A stretch of DNA of 64,000 bases from Dehalococcoidia bacterium (GTDB lineage Bacteria; Chloroflexota; Dehalococcoidia; Lucifugimonadales; JAGWBF01). The number at the start of each line of letters is the position of its first letter. The first letter of the stretch is position 1. Positions 24,858 to 34,275 of the stretch are shown here, in pieces. The notes under the pieces were generated by a model. It was not told the origin of the DNA. It saw only the letters and a program-made list of their open reading frames with translations, and did no database searches. Where the stretch lies: the NCBI GenBank assembly GCA_021295955.1, contig JAGWBJ010000013.1, positions 1 to 64,000 of the forward strand. The letters run 5' to 3'. A program made the position numbers and the translations under genes.

Positions 24858-25211
24858 CTACCCGTCCAGGGCCGCGGTAAGGGACTTCTCGTTGGCCCCC
24901 ACGATCAGCTCGCCGCCCATCCGGACCAGGGGCCGCCGGATGAGGCGCGGCTCCTGTAGCATCAGCCCGACCAGGTCGTCGTCGGTGAGGCCGCCGGGGT
25001 CCAGCCCCATGGCCTTGAAGCTGGGACTCCTGAAGGAGAACACGTCCCGGATGGGACGGTCCCCCAGCACCTGACGGAGCTCCCCCTCGGAGAAGGTCTC
25101 CTTGAAGAAGTCCCGGTCCTGGACGTCCACGCCCCTCTGCGAGAGAAACTCTCTCGCCTTGCGGCACTGGGTTCATCTGGGCCACCAGTAGAGGGTCGCC
25201 TGAGTGGTCAT
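24858..25211 (-). CDS. ArsC/Spx-family thioredoxin-fold protein, predicted selenoprotein (UGA = Sec13)
   Basis: Reading from the ATG at 25209-25211, preceded by a strong GAAGGAGG, the frame gives MTTQATLYWWPR, then TGA (25173-25175), then TQCRKAREFL and the rest of a 117-residue ArsC-family protein ending at 24858. In homologues the position before TQC is the redox cysteine of a CxxC motif, so the TGA would encode selenocysteine in U-x-x-C. A perfect 8-bp hairpin follows at a distance suited to a bacterial SECIS. The conserved LIRRPLVRMGGELIVG region is intact. Starting at the internal GTG 25130 would leave a protein without its active site. The role is a thiol/selenol reductase or arsenate-reductase-like enzyme. 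Sec insertion is inference; a nonsense mutation is the alternative. Confidence 0.8.
25139..25157 (-). promoter_or_regulatory. Bacterial SECIS-like hairpin
   Basis: On the mRNA strand, GCGAGAGA pairs with TCTCTCGC around a GTT loop (8 perfect base pairs). The stem begins 16 nt, and the apical G 24 nt, after the UGA at 25173-25175. Known bacterial SECIS elements place a short stem with a G, often GU, at the apex in this distance range. Confidence 0.75.
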
Positions 25212-25277
25212 GGAATCCTCCTTCCCCGTATTCCCCGTATTCCGCGTACTGCCCGTATCCGGCGGCCCGTGCCGGCC

Positions 25278-27899
25278 CTAGCTGCTCCGGCCCCCGTTTT
25301 CCCCCGGGCGATTCTCCCGCGCCTCCCGCTGCAGCCGGTAGAGGGTGTTGATCGCCTCCAGAGGGGTCATGTTCTGCACGTCCAGGGCGGCAAGCTCCTC
25401 CAGGGCGGGGTCCCGCCCGCCGAACAGGGCCATCTGCAGGGATGGGTCCCTGCGCCTGCCCCGTGGCCCGGGCGTGGGACCCCGGGCGCCGGACTCCAGC
25501 TCTCCCAGCACCTCCCAGGCGCGGGCGATCAGGGACCTGGGGAGGCCGGCGAGCTGGGCCACGTGGATTCCGTAGCTCTTGTCCGCGCCCCCGGGCACTA
25601 TGCGGTGCAGGAACACCGCCCGGCCCTCCTCCTCGGACACGGCCACCGTGTAGTTGCGCACCCTGGGGAGGGTGGCGGCAAGCCGGGTGAGCTCGTGGTA
25701 GTGGGTGGCGAACAGGGTCTGGCATCCCAGTCCCGGGTCGTTGTGGATGTGCTCGACCACCGCCCGGGCGATGGAGAGGCCGTCGTAGGTGCTGGTGCCC
25801 CTGCCGATCTCGTCCAGGATGACCAGCGAGCGGGGAGTGGCCTGGTTGAGTATGGATGCGGTCTCGACCATCTCGATCATAAAGGTGGACTGGCCGGTTG
25901 TCAGGTCGTCCTGGAGGCCCACCCTGGTGAATATCCGGTCCACGAGGCCGATGGTCGCCGAGTCCGCGGGCACGTAGCTGCCGATCTGGGCCATGAGGAC
26001 GATGACGGCCACCTGGCGTATGTAGGTGCTCTTCCCGGCCATGTTGGGGCCCGTCAGGACGATTACCTGGGCGTCGGTGTTGGAGGACCGGGTATCGTTG
26101 GGGACGAAGGACCCCGGCGGCATGACCCGCTCCACCACCGGGTGCCTGCCTCCCCTGATGTCGATGCCCGATGTGTCGGTAAGCTCCGGCCGGACGTATC
26201 CGTACCTGGAGGCAGCCTCGGCCAGGCAGGCGAATACGTCCACGTGGGCCACGGCGTCCCCCAGGGCGGACACCCTATCCCCCCGGTGGGCGATCTGGGA
26301 GCAGACCTGCCTGTAGAGGGCGCGCTCCAGCTCCTCGATCCGCTCTCTGGCGTTGAGTATCAGGGACTCGTACTCCTTCAGCTCCGGCGTGATGAACCGC
26401 TCGCCTCCCACCAGCGTCTGGCGGCGGGTGTAGTGGTCGGGCACCTGGGCGAGGTTGGGATTGCTCACCTCGATGTAGTAGCCGAACACCTTGTTGTATC
26501 CGACCTTGAGGCCCCTTATGCCGGTGCTCTCCCTCTCTCTATGCTCCAGCCCCGCGATGTACTTGCGGGCGTCCCGGGAGGCCAGGCGCAGCTCGTCCAG
26601 CTCGGCGGAGAACCCCTCCCGGATGACGCTGCCTTCCCCCGGCTCCCCCGCGGGCTCGGGCTCCAGGGCGGCGCCTATCAGGGCCACCAGGTCGTCGCAG
26701 GGCTGCATGCCGGGCTCCAGGTGGGCCAGGCCGGCGGCGTCGCCCTGGAAGAGGAGGGTGCGCAGCTCGGCCGCGCTCTCGAGTCCCGCCTTCAGGGAGG
26801 CCAGGTCCCTGGGGGGCGCGGTGCCCAGGCGGACGCGGTTCAGGGCCCGCTCCAGGTCGGGGATGGTGGAGAGCAGGGACCCGGTGCGCTCCCGCAGGAG
26901 GATGTCGCCGTGAAAGGCGGCAACCGAGTCCTGCCTCCGGCGCAGCTCGGCCAGGACCAGGAGGGGCTGGCCGAGCCACCGTCTCAGGAGCCGCCCGCCC
27001 ATGGGGGTCCTGGTCAGGTCCAGGGTCGAGAAGAGGGACGCCGCCGTGTCGCCCCAGCGGCCCCCCTGGAACAACTCCAGGTTCCGGCGGGTCTGGTGGT
27101 CCAGGTTCATGTAGGAGCGGGTGCTGTAGGCCCCGAGGCCGCCCAGGTCCGCCAGGGAGGGGCGTTGGTTGCGGGCCAGGTACTCGACCACGGCCGCCGC
27201 CGCCCGCACGGCCTGGGGCAGGTCCTCGCAGCCGAAACCCTCCAGGGTCGAGACGCCGAAGTGGTCCAGCAGGGTCTGCCGGGCCTCAGGGTAGGGGAAG
27301 GCGCACGGGTCGAAGGAGGTGACGGGGCACTGGGCCGAGGGGACGGAGAGCCCCCTCCGGTCCTCCCCGCCGTTCTCGGAGGTCGGGGGCACCAGGAGCT
27401 CCGCGGGGGAGAGGCGGTCCAGCTCCAAGGGGAGCTCCGGCAGGGAAAGCTGGGTGGCGGCGAACTCGCCGGTGGTTATGTCGACGTAGGCGAGGCCCGC
27501 CGCGTCCCCGTCCACGGCCAAGGCGGTCAGGTAGTTGTTGGACTTGGGCTCCAGCAGGGACGGGGACACCACGGTCCCCGGGGTGACCACCCGGACCACG
27601 TCCCGCTCGACCAGCCCCTTGGAGGCGGCGGGGTCGCTGAGCTGCTCGCAGACGGCCACCCGGTGGCCCTTCTTGATGAGCCGGGCCAGATAGGACTCCA
27701 GGGAATGGGCGGGGATGCCCGCCAGGGGCACCTTGAGGCCCTGGCCCATGCTCTTGGAGGTGAGGACGATGTCCAGGTCCCTGGACGCCACCCGGGCATC
27801 GTCGTCGAAGGTCTCGTAGAAGTCTCCCAAGCGGAACAGCACCAGGGCGTCGGGATAGCGCCCCTTGATCCTCAGGTACTGGCGCCGGATGGGTGTCAA
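25278..27899 (-). CDS. mutS: DNA mismatch repair protein MutS
   Basis: An 873-residue MutS. The mismatch-reading motif appears as GDFYETF near residue 27. Walker A is TGPNMAGKSTYIRQ (about residue 620), and Walker B with the following loop is LVILDEIGRGTSTYDG. The domain order is connector, core, clamp and ATPase, and the length matches MutS1. It starts with TTG preceded by GAGGCG. The stop is 66 nt upstream of the ArsC-like selenoprotein start, with a short run of CCCCGTATT-like direct repeats in the gap. mutL lies two genes further. Confidence 0.97.
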   Translation of the reverse strand: MTPIRRQYLRIKGRYPDALVLFRLGDFYETFDDDARVASRDLDIVLTSKSMGQGLKVPLAGIPAHSLESYLARLIKKGHRVAVCEQLSDPAASKGLVERDVVRVVTPGTVVSPSLLEPKSNNYLTALAVDGDAAGLAYVDITTGEFAATQLSLPELPLELDRLSPAELLVPPTSENGGEDRRGLSVPSAQCPVTSFDPCAFPYPEARQTLLDHFGVSTLEGFGCEDLPQAVRAAAAVVEYLARNQRPSLADLGGLGAYSTRSYMNLDHQTRRNLELFQGGRWGDTAASLFSTLDLTRTPMGGRLLRRWLGQPLLVLAELRRRQDSVAAFHGDILLRERTGSLLSTIPDLERALNRVRLGTAPPRDLASLKAGLESAAELRTLLFQGDAAGLAHLEPGMQPCDDLVALIGAALEPEPAGEPGEGSVIREGFSAELDELRLASRDARKYIAGLEHRERESTGIRGLKVGYNKVFGYYIEVSNPNLAQVPDHYTRRQTLVGGERFITPELKEYESLILNARERIEELERALYRQVCSQIAHRGDRVSALGDAVAHVDVFACLAEAASRYGYVRPELTDTSGIDIRGGRHPVVERVMPPGSFVPNDTRSSNTDAQVIVLTGPNMAGKSTYIRQVAVIVLMAQIGSYVPADSATIGLVDRIFTRVGLQDDLTTGQSTFMIEMVETASILNQATPRSLVILDEIGRGTSTYDGLSIARAVVEHIHNDPGLGCQTLFATHYHELTRLAATLPRVRNYTVAVSEEEGRAVFLHRIVPGGADKSYGIHVAQLAGLPRSLIARAWEVLGELESGARGPTPGPRGRRRDPSLQMALFGGRDPALEELAALDVQNMTPLEAINTLYRLQREARENRPGENGGRSS

Positions 27900-27974
27900 T
27901 TTACGCCTCTGCCAGGGAGCTCCCGGCTATTGTACAGCAGAGAGAAAGACCGAGAAACGACCCGTCGGATCAAA

Positions 27975-28003
27975 TTGACTTTTCGGCCCGCGTCCTCTAA
28001 CGT
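27975..28003 (+). promoter_or_regulatory. Promoter for the polytopic membrane protein gene
   Basis: TTGACT (27975-27980) and TAACGT (27998-28003) are separated by 17 nt, in a locally A/T-rich stretch between mutS and the gene at 28066. Confidence 0.5.
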
Positions 28004-28065
28004 ACCAGGGGAGTGACCAGAGTTGCCCTGGGGCAAGCATCCCAAGACGCGGGGGTGAAGTTCCT

Positions 28066-28662
28066 ATGGACCTGATCTTTCTTCTGGCGATATCGGGCGC
28101 GCTGTGGGTGCAGTCCTGGTACCTCCTTGGGTTCTACCCCAACCCCAGGACCCTGGGGGTGATGGCGGCCGGGGTGGCCATAGTCCTGCTGGCGGTGGTC
28201 ATATTCCCGGTGGCGCCCATCGTGCAGACGCCGGCGCCCGGCGTCAACGAGTTCTTCGTGGACGTGCCCACGGCGCTGTCGGCGTTCATACTAATGTGGG
28301 TGGTATACGAGGCGATGGTGGCCGGCGTTTACCTGTGGGGCCTGGACACCCGCAGTCTCGGTTTCTACAGCCTAATACTGTGGATCGGCTCGGGCGTCTT
28401 CGCCGTCTACATGTTCCTGGGCGGCGAAGTGCTGGGTTCCGGCGTCGTGGAGCCCGTAAGCTGGCTTCTCGGCACCGCAGGCATCCTGCTGGGCATCCAG
28501 TCGGCGCTGCTCTTCTTCTACCTGGCCCTGCAGCCCGCCGGCGCCGGGGAGCCCCCCGCCTCGACCATGAGGACGGTGACCGGGTGGTTCTACCTGGTGT
28601 TCTCCGTCGTCATCATGACGCTGGCCGGGCTTCTGGTGCTGGGCCTGCAGCCGTCCTTCTAG
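28066..28662 (+). CDS. Polytopic membrane protein, possibly AmiS/UreI-like
   Basis: A 198-residue protein with about six evenly spaced hydrophobic helices and very few charged residues. The size, six-helix topology and N-terminal LWVQSWYLLGFYPNP resemble AmiS/UreI small-solute channels, but the match is weak. A promoter-like pair lies about 65 nt upstream. It is isolated between convergently placed operons and gives no pathway clue. Confidence 0.6.
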   Translation: MDLIFLLAISGALWVQSWYLLGFYPNPRTLGVMAAGVAIVLLAVVIFPVAPIVQTPAPGVNEFFVDVPTALSAFILMWVVYEAMVAGVYLWGLDTRSLGFYSLILWIGSGVFAVYMFLGGEVLGSGVVEPVSWLLGTAGILLGIQSALLFFYLALQPAGAGEPPASTMRTVTGWFYLVFSVVIMTLAGLLVLGLQPSF

Positions 28663-28726
28663 CCCACCGGAGACGTTTACGGACCCGTGCCCGTCCCGTC
28701 GCAAACGGGCGGACGCGGGAGGGGCC

Positions 28727-29536
28727 CTACTGCTTCCAGTAGCGCTCCTCCATTACGTGGAAGCCCTTGGGGTCCAGGCGCTCCTTGACGTCCTCTATCA
28801 TCCCCGGATGGCCGCAGGCGTACACCATGGTGTCATCGGGCGACAGGCCGAACCTGTCTACGCACTCTTCGACGATGGAGTTTACCCGCCCCCTGGCCCC
28901 GGTCCAACCGGCGTTTCTCTCCTCGTTCGGGCGGCTCACCGTCGGCACGTACACGACGGTATCAGGACGTGCGGAGGCCATCTCCTCCATCTCTTCCCGG
29001 TAGGCGAACTCGTCGTGGTAGCTGGCGCCCTGGAGCACGTAGAACCTGTGGCCGCCGGCCTCTCTGTGGAGGTAGCTGCGCAAGATGCTCATGAAAGGAG
29101 CGATTCCCGTGACCGTCGCGACCATCAGGTGGCGGCGGTAGCTCTCATCCATGGTGAAGATGCCCTTGGCCCTGGGCCGGATGCTCATGGTGTCCCCGAT
29201 CTTCAGGTCCCATATCATGGGGGTGAGGACGCCGTCGGGGAGGGGGACCAGCTCCACGAACAGCTCGATCTGGGGCTCATGGGGCGCCGAGACGATGGAG
29301 TAGGCTCTCTCCACGCTCTCCAGGCCCAGGGTGCAGTACTGACCCGGCTTGAAGTCGAAGGGCGCCTGGGGGTCCAGCTTGATGAGGATCAGGTCCTCGG
29401 TTATGTCCTTCCTCTCCACCAAGCTCGCCCTGGGCAGGCGGGCTATCATGTCCCGCATCCGGCGCTCTCGCTCCACCACCTTGGCGTCAGCCTGCTCCAA
29501 TTTGCGCCCCCCCGTCTCGTCGGCTCTCGCAGTCAC
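28727..29536 (-). CDS. FAD/NAD(P)-binding ferredoxin-reductase-type oxidoreductase
   Basis: A 269-residue FNR-family flavoprotein. The FAD-binding motif RAYSIVSAPHEP (about residues 84-95), NAD(P)-ribose region VATVTGIAPFMSILR and C-terminal VYACGHPGMIEDV are all present. It starts with GTG one base after the stop of the NuoG/FDH-like gene and is the last gene of the nuoEFG-like operon. It probably exchanges electrons between NAD(P)H and ferredoxin or the Fe-S chain of that complex. Absence of a third cysteine-cluster domain distinguishes it from NfnA/GltB-type subunits. Confidence 0.87.
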   Translation of the reverse strand: MTARADETGGRKLEQADAKVVERERRMRDMIARLPRASLVERKDITEDLILIKLDPQAPFDFKPGQYCTLGLESVERAYSIVSAPHEPQIELFVELVPLPDGVLTPMIWDLKIGDTMSIRPRAKGIFTMDESYRRHLMVATVTGIAPFMSILRSYLHREAGGHRFYVLQGASYHDEFAYREEMEEMASARPDTVVYVPTVSRPNEERNAGWTGARGRVNSIVEECVDRFGLSPDDTMVYACGHPGMIEDVKERLDPKGFHVMEERYWKQ

Positions 29537-29537
29537 G

Positions 29538-32441
29538 TCACTCCGCTGCGGAGACCGCTTTCACTGCCGCCGGGGTGATGTCCAACCCCGGCACCCTGGA
29601 CATGGGATCGGGCTCCCCGCTGGCCTGCAGGTCCACCGCAAGCTGGCCGAAAAGCGCGGTCGATGAGACGACCCCCCTTTGCAGGTCTTCCCGTATGGTG
29701 GAGCGGCCCTGGAGCGTCCCCGAGGAGGTGCGGACTTCCACATGGTCGCCTTCCCCGATGCCCAGCGCTTCGGCGTCCGCGGAGCTGATCTCCACGATCT
29801 CTTCCCGCCGTATGGAGTTGGCCCGTCCATTGACGATCTCCAGCTCCCGTTGCGACTGAAGGAGCACCCTGCCCGGCACCAGCAGGAACGGGTACTCCGG
29901 GTCCTCCCGGGCCTCCGCCGCCCGGAAGTCGGGCGCGGCCAAGCGGGCTTTCCCTTGGGGAAAGCCGTCGGCGTACAGAACGGGCGTACCCGGATGGTCG
30001 GCGTCGGGGCAAGGCCACTGGAGCCCGTCGTACTGTACGTCCGAGTACAAGAGCTGAATGGGCAGCGGCTGGGAGGGGTCAGGCCGGGCGACGAGCACCC
30101 CCTGGGCCTGGAGCCGCTGGTGGGAGATGCCGCCGTAGGAGGGCACCAGCCCGGCGATCTCATCCATGACGGCTTCGGGGCCGGCGAAATCGAAGCCCGC
30201 AGGCGCCATCCGGGTCCCGATCTGGGAGATGGTCCACCACTCGGGGCGGGCCTCACTGTTGTTCAGGGCAAGGACGGGACGCAAGGACTGGACCCGGCGC
30301 TCGACGTTGGTGAAGGCGCCCTCCTTCTCGGCGAAGCTGGAGCGGGGAAGCACCACGTCGGCCTTCCGGGCCACGGGGCCGAGGAACTGGTCCTGGACGA
30401 CCAGCAGGTCCAGGTTGTCCAGCAGGGACAGGGGGCCGGCCTCGGGAGAGAGGTCGGACCACTCGACGAGGCCGCCGTCGGCCAGGTTGAGGCTGTCCCC
30501 CACGATGAACATAGCCTTGACCTCTCCCTCTCGGACCGATTGGAAGATCTCCCGGAGGTCCAGGCCCGTCTCGAAGGGCACCATCTCGCCCCAGACATCC
30601 TCCAGGACACGGCGGTCGTCGGCGTCGTCCACCCTGCGATACCCCGGGAGGAGGTGAGGCACGCATCCCATGTCCCAGGCCCCTTGGCCGTTGGCCCCCT
30701 GCCGGAGGGGGTAGATTCCCGTCGACGGCCTACCCAGGTTGCCGGTCAGCAGGGCCATGTCCGCCAGGCCCAAGACGCAGTCGCCGTGGAGCCGGCGGGG
30801 GACGTTATCCAGCGCGTACACGATGGCAGAGGCGCCGGAGCCCGCGTACATGCGGGCCGCCTCGGCGATCTGCTCCGCCGGGACCCCGGTCTCTCCGGCT
30901 ACGGCGTCCATGTCCAGCGATCCAACGGCGGTGCGGAGTCCGGCGCCGGGGGAGCCGTCTTCCTCCAGGCAATGCTCTTCGACCCAGGCCCCGTCGTCCA
31001 GTCCTTCGTCCAGGATGGTCTTCAGGATACCGCCCAGCAGCAGAAGCTCGGTCCCGGGCTTCGGCCTCAGCCACAGGTGTGCGTACCGGGTCAGCTCCAC
31101 CTCCCGCGGGTCGATGACGACCAGCCTGGTCCCCGCCTTGACCCCGCGCTTGATGGGCACGCCCAGGACGTTGTGCTCCTCGGTGACGTTGGCGTTGAAA
31201 GCCAGGATGCACCGGGAGTCTTCCAGCTCCCAGGTGGGGTTGGTCGCGGCGCCGTAGCCAAGGGTATCCATGAGACCCGTCACCATCTCGGGGCGGGTGT
31301 TGGACGTCTGGTCCACGTTGTTGGTCACCATGACGGTCCGGGCGAACTTCTGGGCCAGGTAGTGCTCCTCGTTGGTGCTGTCGGGCGCGGTGAGAATGGC
31401 GAACTGGGAGCCCTTGTAGCGAGGGAGGACCCCGGCGATGTGGTCCAGGGCCTCGTCCCAGGTGGCCTCCTGAAGGACACCCTCCCGGCGTATCAGGGGG
31501 CGGCGGAGGCGCTCCTTGCTGCTGACGAAGCCCAGGCCGAACTTGCCCTTGAAGCAGGCCTGGCCCCGGTTGGCGGGGGAGCTCAGCTCGGGCACCGCCC
31601 GGACGACCTTGTTGAAGGAGTTCACCTCCAAGTTGATCTGACAGCCCACCGGACAGTGGGGGCAGATGGTGCGCCCCACGCGGCTGGCCTTCTCCCACTT
31701 GTTGTCACTCTCCACGAGGGCGCCCACGGGGCAGACGTCCAGGCAGGCGCCGCAGAACTCGCATCCCGACTCGAGGAGGGAGGTGCCGTGGGAGGTGCCC
31801 ACCAGGGCCCTGCCGGCCCGGTCGGTGAAGGTGATGGCGTTGTCGCCCCGCACCTCCTCGCACACCCGGACGCACCGGCCGCACACTATGCACAGGTTGT
31901 AGTCCCTGTCGTAGAAGGGGTCGCCCGTCTCCACGGGCAGGTCCCGGTACTGGTAGCTCAGGGGCGACTCCAGCTCCATGTTCAGGTATCGAGTCGTGTC
32001 CTTGAGCTCGCACCTCTCGTTCTTGGGGCACGTGACGCAGCGGTCGTTGACCGACACGTGCCTCAGGCACACGTCCTCGGGGCCGCACAGGTCGACCCGG
32101 TGGCAGGTGAGACAGCCGTGGGGGTGCTCGGAGATGAGCATCTCCATGATGGAGCGCCGGAGCTGGTAGACCTGGTCGTTGTCGCTGGTGACGACCATCC
32201 CATCCTGGACCGGCAGGGTGCAGGAGGCGGGGTATCCCCGTCCCCCCTCGACCTCGACGACGCACATCCGGCATGCGGCGTAGGGCTTCATGCCGGGGTG
32301 GTAGCACAGGTAGGGGACGTAGATGCCCGCGGCGATAGCCGCCTCCAGGACCATCTGTCCCGGCTGGGCCTTCACCTTCACACCATCTATGGTGATTGTT
32401 ATCTGTTGGGGCTGTTCGACCTTTTCCACCATGCCATCCAC
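29538..32441 (-). CDS. NuoG/formate-dehydrogenase-alpha-like Fe-S molybdopterin-fold protein
   Basis: A 967-residue cytoplasmic protein. It has an N-terminal [2Fe-2S] domain (CYHPG...CRMC...C), a His-Cys [4Fe-4S] site (HPHGCLTCH), two ferredoxin clusters (CIVCGRCVRVC, CEFCGACLDVC), a CPHCPVGC cluster, and a full molybdopterin-oxidoreductase fold with a C-terminal dinucleotide-binding domain. The layout equals the alpha subunit of NAD-linked formate dehydrogenases. However, the TNNVD motif is followed by QTSNTRP where FDHs have a Cys/Sec-His pair, so the metal-ligand Cys is Arg and the His is Pro. Formate oxidation is therefore doubtful. It may act as an electron conduit like NuoG or have another activity. 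It is downstream of nuoF- and nuoE-like genes. Confidence 0.85.
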   Translation of the reverse strand: MDGMVEKVEQPQQITITIDGVKVKAQPGQMVLEAAIAAGIYVPYLCYHPGMKPYAACRMCVVEVEGGRGYPASCTLPVQDGMVVTSDNDQVYQLRRSIMEMLISEHPHGCLTCHRVDLCGPEDVCLRHVSVNDRCVTCPKNERCELKDTTRYLNMELESPLSYQYRDLPVETGDPFYDRDYNLCIVCGRCVRVCEEVRGDNAITFTDRAGRALVGTSHGTSLLESGCEFCGACLDVCPVGALVESDNKWEKASRVGRTICPHCPVGCQINLEVNSFNKVVRAVPELSSPANRGQACFKGKFGLGFVSSKERLRRPLIRREGVLQEATWDEALDHIAGVLPRYKGSQFAILTAPDSTNEEHYLAQKFARTVMVTNNVDQTSNTRPEMVTGLMDTLGYGAATNPTWELEDSRCILAFNANVTEEHNVLGVPIKRGVKAGTRLVVIDPREVELTRYAHLWLRPKPGTELLLLGGILKTILDEGLDDGAWVEEHCLEEDGSPGAGLRTAVGSLDMDAVAGETGVPAEQIAEAARMYAGSGASAIVYALDNVPRRLHGDCVLGLADMALLTGNLGRPSTGIYPLRQGANGQGAWDMGCVPHLLPGYRRVDDADDRRVLEDVWGEMVPFETGLDLREIFQSVREGEVKAMFIVGDSLNLADGGLVEWSDLSPEAGPLSLLDNLDLLVVQDQFLGPVARKADVVLPRSSFAEKEGAFTNVERRVQSLRPVLALNNSEARPEWWTISQIGTRMAPAGFDFAGPEAVMDEIAGLVPSYGGISHQRLQAQGVLVARPDPSQPLPIQLLYSDVQYDGLQWPCPDADHPGTPVLYADGFPQGKARLAAPDFRAAEAREDPEYPFLLVPGRVLLQSQRELEIVNGRANSIRREEIVEISSADAEALGIGEGDHVEVRTSSGTLQGRSTIREDLQRGVVSSTALFGQLAVDLQASGEPDPMSRVPGLDITPAAVKAVSAAE

Positions 32442-32531
32442 TCCACCGAAGGGATCAGTTTCCAGAGGCGTCCCGCTCCGACCCGGAGGACGGGCCTCGT
32501 TGGCTTGTTACGCGGCCTGTTACACGGCCTG

Positions 32532-34244
32532 CTACCTGCGCGTTCGAGACGGAGCATGGAAGGGGCGCAGGCAGCTCCCCGTGGGGCACCGCCTCTCGAC
32601 CATGTGGGTCTCGAACTCGTCCCCGAAGTACTTCAGCGCCGAGGAAACGGGGTTGAAGCCAAGCTGGCCGTGTCCGCAGAGGGAGCCGGCCTGCATGTTG
32701 CTCCCCACCTGCCGCATCAGGTCCAGGTCCTGGGGTACGCTCTCGAACCGGCAAATGCGCTCCAGCATCTCCAGCAGGTGGGTCATACCCAGCCGGCAGG
32801 GAAAGCACTTGCCGCAGGACTCGAACTGGCAGAAGGCTATCAGGGACCGGGTCAGGTCCACCGCGCAGGTGTCCTCGTCGGCCGCGATGATGCCCCCGGA
32901 GCCCAGAATGGCCCCCGCCCGCGCCATGGCGTCGAAGTCCAGGGGTATGTCCAGCTGGTCGGCGCTCAGGACCCCGCCCAGGGGCCCGCCCGTCTGGAGG
33001 AGCTTCAGCGCCTTGCCGTTGGGAACTCCCCCGGCGACCTCGTATATGACCTCCCGCAGGGTCACTCCCAGGGGCACCTCCACCATGCCCGTGTAGCTCA
33101 GATTGCCCGACAGGCACAGGATGGCGGTGCCCTTGCTGCGCTCCTGGCCGATACCGGCGAAGTACTCCCCGCCCCTGGCGATGATCTCGGGCACGTAGGA
33201 CAGGGTCTTGACGTTGTTTATGTTGCTGGGCTTGCCGAAGAGTCCCACCTGGGCCGGGAAGGGGGGGCGAAACCGGGGCATGGCCCGGCTGCCCTCTATG
33301 GACTCCATCAGCGCCGTTTCCTCCCCGGAAACGTAGGAGTCCCCGGTAAGGGACACCTCGATCTGGAAGCTGAAGCCCGTGCCGAAGATGTCCTCGCCTA
33401 TGAAGCCCATCTCCCGGGCCTGCTCCACCGCCCGGCGGGTCCGGTCGATGGGCCCGTCGTGGCCGTGGCGGATGAAGACGTAACCGTAGTTGGACCCGGT
33501 GGCGTATCCCGCCAGCAGCATGCCCTCCAGCAGGGTGTGGGGGTCGCCCTCCAGGATGCCCTTGTCGTTGAATGCCCCCGGGTCCCCCTCCTCGCAGTTG
33601 CAGAGGATGTACTTCACCGGGTCCGAGGACCGGGCCAGGAACCCCCACTTGACGGCCGTGGGGAAGGCCGCGCCTCCCCGGCCCCTCAGGCCCGATACGT
33701 TGACCTGCTCCAGGGTCTCCTCGGGGGTCATGGTGGTGACGGCCTTGTGGAGGGCCCCGTACCCCCCGCCGGCGATGTACTGGTGGATGTCCCCCGGGTC
33801 CACGTTGCCCGAGTTGCGCAGGGCGATGCGCACCTGGCCCTTGAACATGGCCAGGTCTTCCAGCCGTGGAGTCCCCTCCGGCCCATCCTCTCCCGCATAC
33901 GCCATCGCCAAGTCCGCCGCCGGCTCCCCACGCACCAGGTGGGAGTCGACGATGGCCGGGACCTGGGAGGGGGTGACGTTGCCGTAGAAGACCCTGGGGC
34001 CGCCCGGCAGCGTGACGTCGACCAGGGGCTCCGCGTAGCAGAGGCCCAGGCAGCCCACCTCGCTGACCGTGGCCTCGATGCTCCGGCTTTCCAGCTCCGC
34101 CCGGATGGCCGACGTCACTTCGTCGGCGCCCGCCGCCTTACCGCACAGGGCGTCGCCAATACGTATCCAGGGTACGCTCCCGGCCGTGAGGGCGCTCCAC
34201 CGCTCGCCGGCCTCGGCCCTGACCCTATCGAAGCTGGCGCCCAT
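32532..34244 (-). CDS. nuoF: NuoF-like NADH-binding flavoprotein subunit
   Basis: A 570-residue protein of the 51-kDa/HydB type. An N-terminal thioredoxin-like domain (about 1-110) with C-x(n)-C (ALCGK, CLGLC) is followed by the NuoF core. The NADH/FMN sites are GLRGRGGAAFPTA and CNCEEGDPGAFNDKG; an SLBB domain and the C-terminal 4Fe-4S signature SCGKCFPCRLG follow. No C-terminal ferredoxin domain is present. It oxidises or reduces NAD(H) in the soluble complex with the NuoE- and NuoG-like proteins. It lies 31 nt downstream of the nuoE-like stop. Complex I membrane subunits are absent nearby. Confidence 0.9.
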   Translation of the reverse strand: MGASFDRVRAEAGERWSALTAGSVPWIRIGDALCGKAAGADEVTSAIRAELESRSIEATVSEVGCLGLCYAEPLVDVTLPGGPRVFYGNVTPSQVPAIVDSHLVRGEPAADLAMAYAGEDGPEGTPRLEDLAMFKGQVRIALRNSGNVDPGDIHQYIAGGGYGALHKAVTTMTPEETLEQVNVSGLRGRGGAAFPTAVKWGFLARSSDPVKYILCNCEEGDPGAFNDKGILEGDPHTLLEGMLLAGYATGSNYGYVFIRHGHDGPIDRTRRAVEQAREMGFIGEDIFGTGFSFQIEVSLTGDSYVSGEETALMESIEGSRAMPRFRPPFPAQVGLFGKPSNINNVKTLSYVPEIIARGGEYFAGIGQERSKGTAILCLSGNLSYTGMVEVPLGVTLREVIYEVAGGVPNGKALKLLQTGGPLGGVLSADQLDIPLDFDAMARAGAILGSGGIIAADEDTCAVDLTRSLIAFCQFESCGKCFPCRLGMTHLLEMLERICRFESVPQDLDLMRQVGSNMQAGSLCGHGQLGFNPVSSALKYFGDEFETHMVERRCPTGSCLRPFHAPSRTRR

Positions 34245-34275
34245 GGCCTACGGCCCGGACCCCCGCCGGCGCACG

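Noticed and set aside
24858-25130. A short ArsC-like protein starting at GTG 25130
   Set aside because: It would lack the whole active-site half, while a good ribosome site and ATG exist upstream in the same frame across the TGA.
29538-32441. Annotation as a functional NAD-dependent formate dehydrogenase alpha subunit
   Set aside because: Domain layout fits, but the metal-ligand Cys/Sec and adjacent His are replaced by Arg-Pro, so the specific activity is not supported.
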